DNA of 64,000 bases from positions 1,054,001 through 1,118,000 of the forward strand of contig OY282460.1 in the NCBI GenBank assembly GCA_958296295.1, read 5' to 3'. Below the pieces are notes generated by a model. It did no database searches and was not told the origin of the DNA. It was given only the letters and a program-made list of their open reading frames with translations. This DNA is from an uncultured Pseudomonadales bacterium. Lineage in GTDB: Bacteria; Pseudomonadota; Gammaproteobacteria; Pseudomonadales; Azotimanducaceae. Shown in pieces: positions 63,695-64,000 of the stretch. The stretch's first letter is position 1. Each line of letters begins with the position of its first letter. A program made the translations under genes and the position numbers.

Positions 63695-64000
63695 ATGACG
63701 ACGACGCTTTCCAAACTCAGCCGGTCGATCCGCGGCAAGGTGGCGGTGGTGACCGGCGCGGCCGGCGGCATGGGCGAGGCCACCGCCGCGCTGTTCGCGG
63801 ACGAAGGCGCCCGAGTGGCGGCCCTGGACATCAACGACGACGCCTTGAACCGCGTGTGCGCCCGCATCGCCGCCGCCGGCCACACCGTGCGCGGCTGGCC
63901 GTTGGACGTGTCGGATGGCGAGGCTGTCGGCCGCGTCATTGCCGCCGTGGGGCGCCACTTCGGCGCCATCGACATTCTGGTGAACAACGCGGGAATCGGC
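63695..64000 (+). CDS. Short-chain dehydrogenase/reductase, partial (cut by window end)
   Basis: The 102 codons present start MTTTLSKLSRSIRGKVAVVT and contain the nucleotide motif TGAAGGMGEAT and, at the edge, DILVNNAGIG (cofactor-stabilising NNAG). The catalytic Ser-Tyr-Lys set lies past the window. An NAD(P)-dependent oxidoreductase with unknown substrate. It is the third protein of this fold type in the window region counting the complete SDR at 57 kb and is unrelated to the tRNA upstream. Confidence 0.92.
   Translation, partial: MTTTLSKLSRSIRGKVAVVTGAAGGMGEATAALFADEGARVAALDINDDALNRVCARIAAAGHTVRGWPLDVSDGEAVGRVIAAVGRHFGAIDILVNNAGIG

Overview
The window reads as a GC-rich gammaproteobacterial chromosome. 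The evidence is the order tRNA-Gln, rplY, pth, ychF near the left end, an EnvZ/OmpR-type two-component pair near the right end, a homodimeric-type aceE, an srkA gene, and a fused indolepyruvate oxidoreductase beside a divergent Lrp-type regulator. Gene density is high. Many neighbours overlap by ATGA, GTGA or TTGA, so translational coupling is common. A sulfatase, two phytanoyl-CoA-dioxygenase-like proteins, a Fic protein, insertion sequences and several recently broken genes suggest a host- or particle-associated lifestyle; that is inference.

Layout. 0-4.5 kb: a partial Fic gene, tRNA-Gln, rplY-pth-ychF, two small hypothetical genes and tRNA-Met. 4.6-6.8 kb: a Cys-type sulfatase flanked by a tiny lipoprotein-like leader ORF, a frameshifted small zinc-ribbon gene and a truncated aspartic protease. 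7.1-12.1 kb: fused indolepyruvate ferredoxin oxidoreductase, its divergent Lrp regulator, and an alpha/beta hydrolase. 12.3-15.5 kb: a promoter with a perfect inverted repeat driving a 62-codon ORF coupled to a 975-residue AAA+/winged-helix/TPR protein. 15.6-20.5 kb: a ZnuD-like TonB receptor with a duplicated 5' end and a GH16 lipoprotein fused to a solute-binding domain. 20.5-22.5 kb: a MoxR/VWA pair. 22.7-27.5 kb: a tightly overlapping operon of C39-like peptidase, membrane-anchored GNAT, S9 peptidase and D-Ala-D-Ala-ligase-like ATP-grasp. 27.6-31.8 kb: a broken coiled-coil gene, srkA and modCBA. 32-39 kb: aceE and a pair of ABC exporter half-transporters. 39-43.8 kb: a rifampin-phosphotransferase-like PEP-utilising enzyme, an unknown partner and a dioxygenase. 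43.8-48.6 kb: a decaying zone with two pseudogenes and two transposase genes. 48.6-53 kb: mobA, fdhD and a cysteine-type formate dehydrogenase. 53.2-55.3 kb: a zeta-toxin-like kinase and an unknown gene. 55.7-59 kb: a glutathione peroxidase with an in-frame UGA, a second dioxygenase, an SDR and a broken luciferase-like monooxygenase. 59.1-64 kb: histidine kinase, response regulator, a secreted basic protein, thiolase, tRNA-Lys and a partial SDR.

The most notable observation is the glutathione peroxidase at 55.7 kb. TGA stands exactly at the catalytic cysteine position and is followed by a perfect 7-bp hairpin with a GGTC loop at the spacing of a bacterial SECIS, which points to a selenoprotein. 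The next most interesting units are the AAA+/TPR locus at 12.4 kb, the four-gene peptide-chemistry operon at 22.8 kb and the GH16/solute-binding fusion at 17.9 kb. Molybdenum use links two separate loci: modABC supplies molybdate, and mobA, fdhD and formate dehydrogenase use it.
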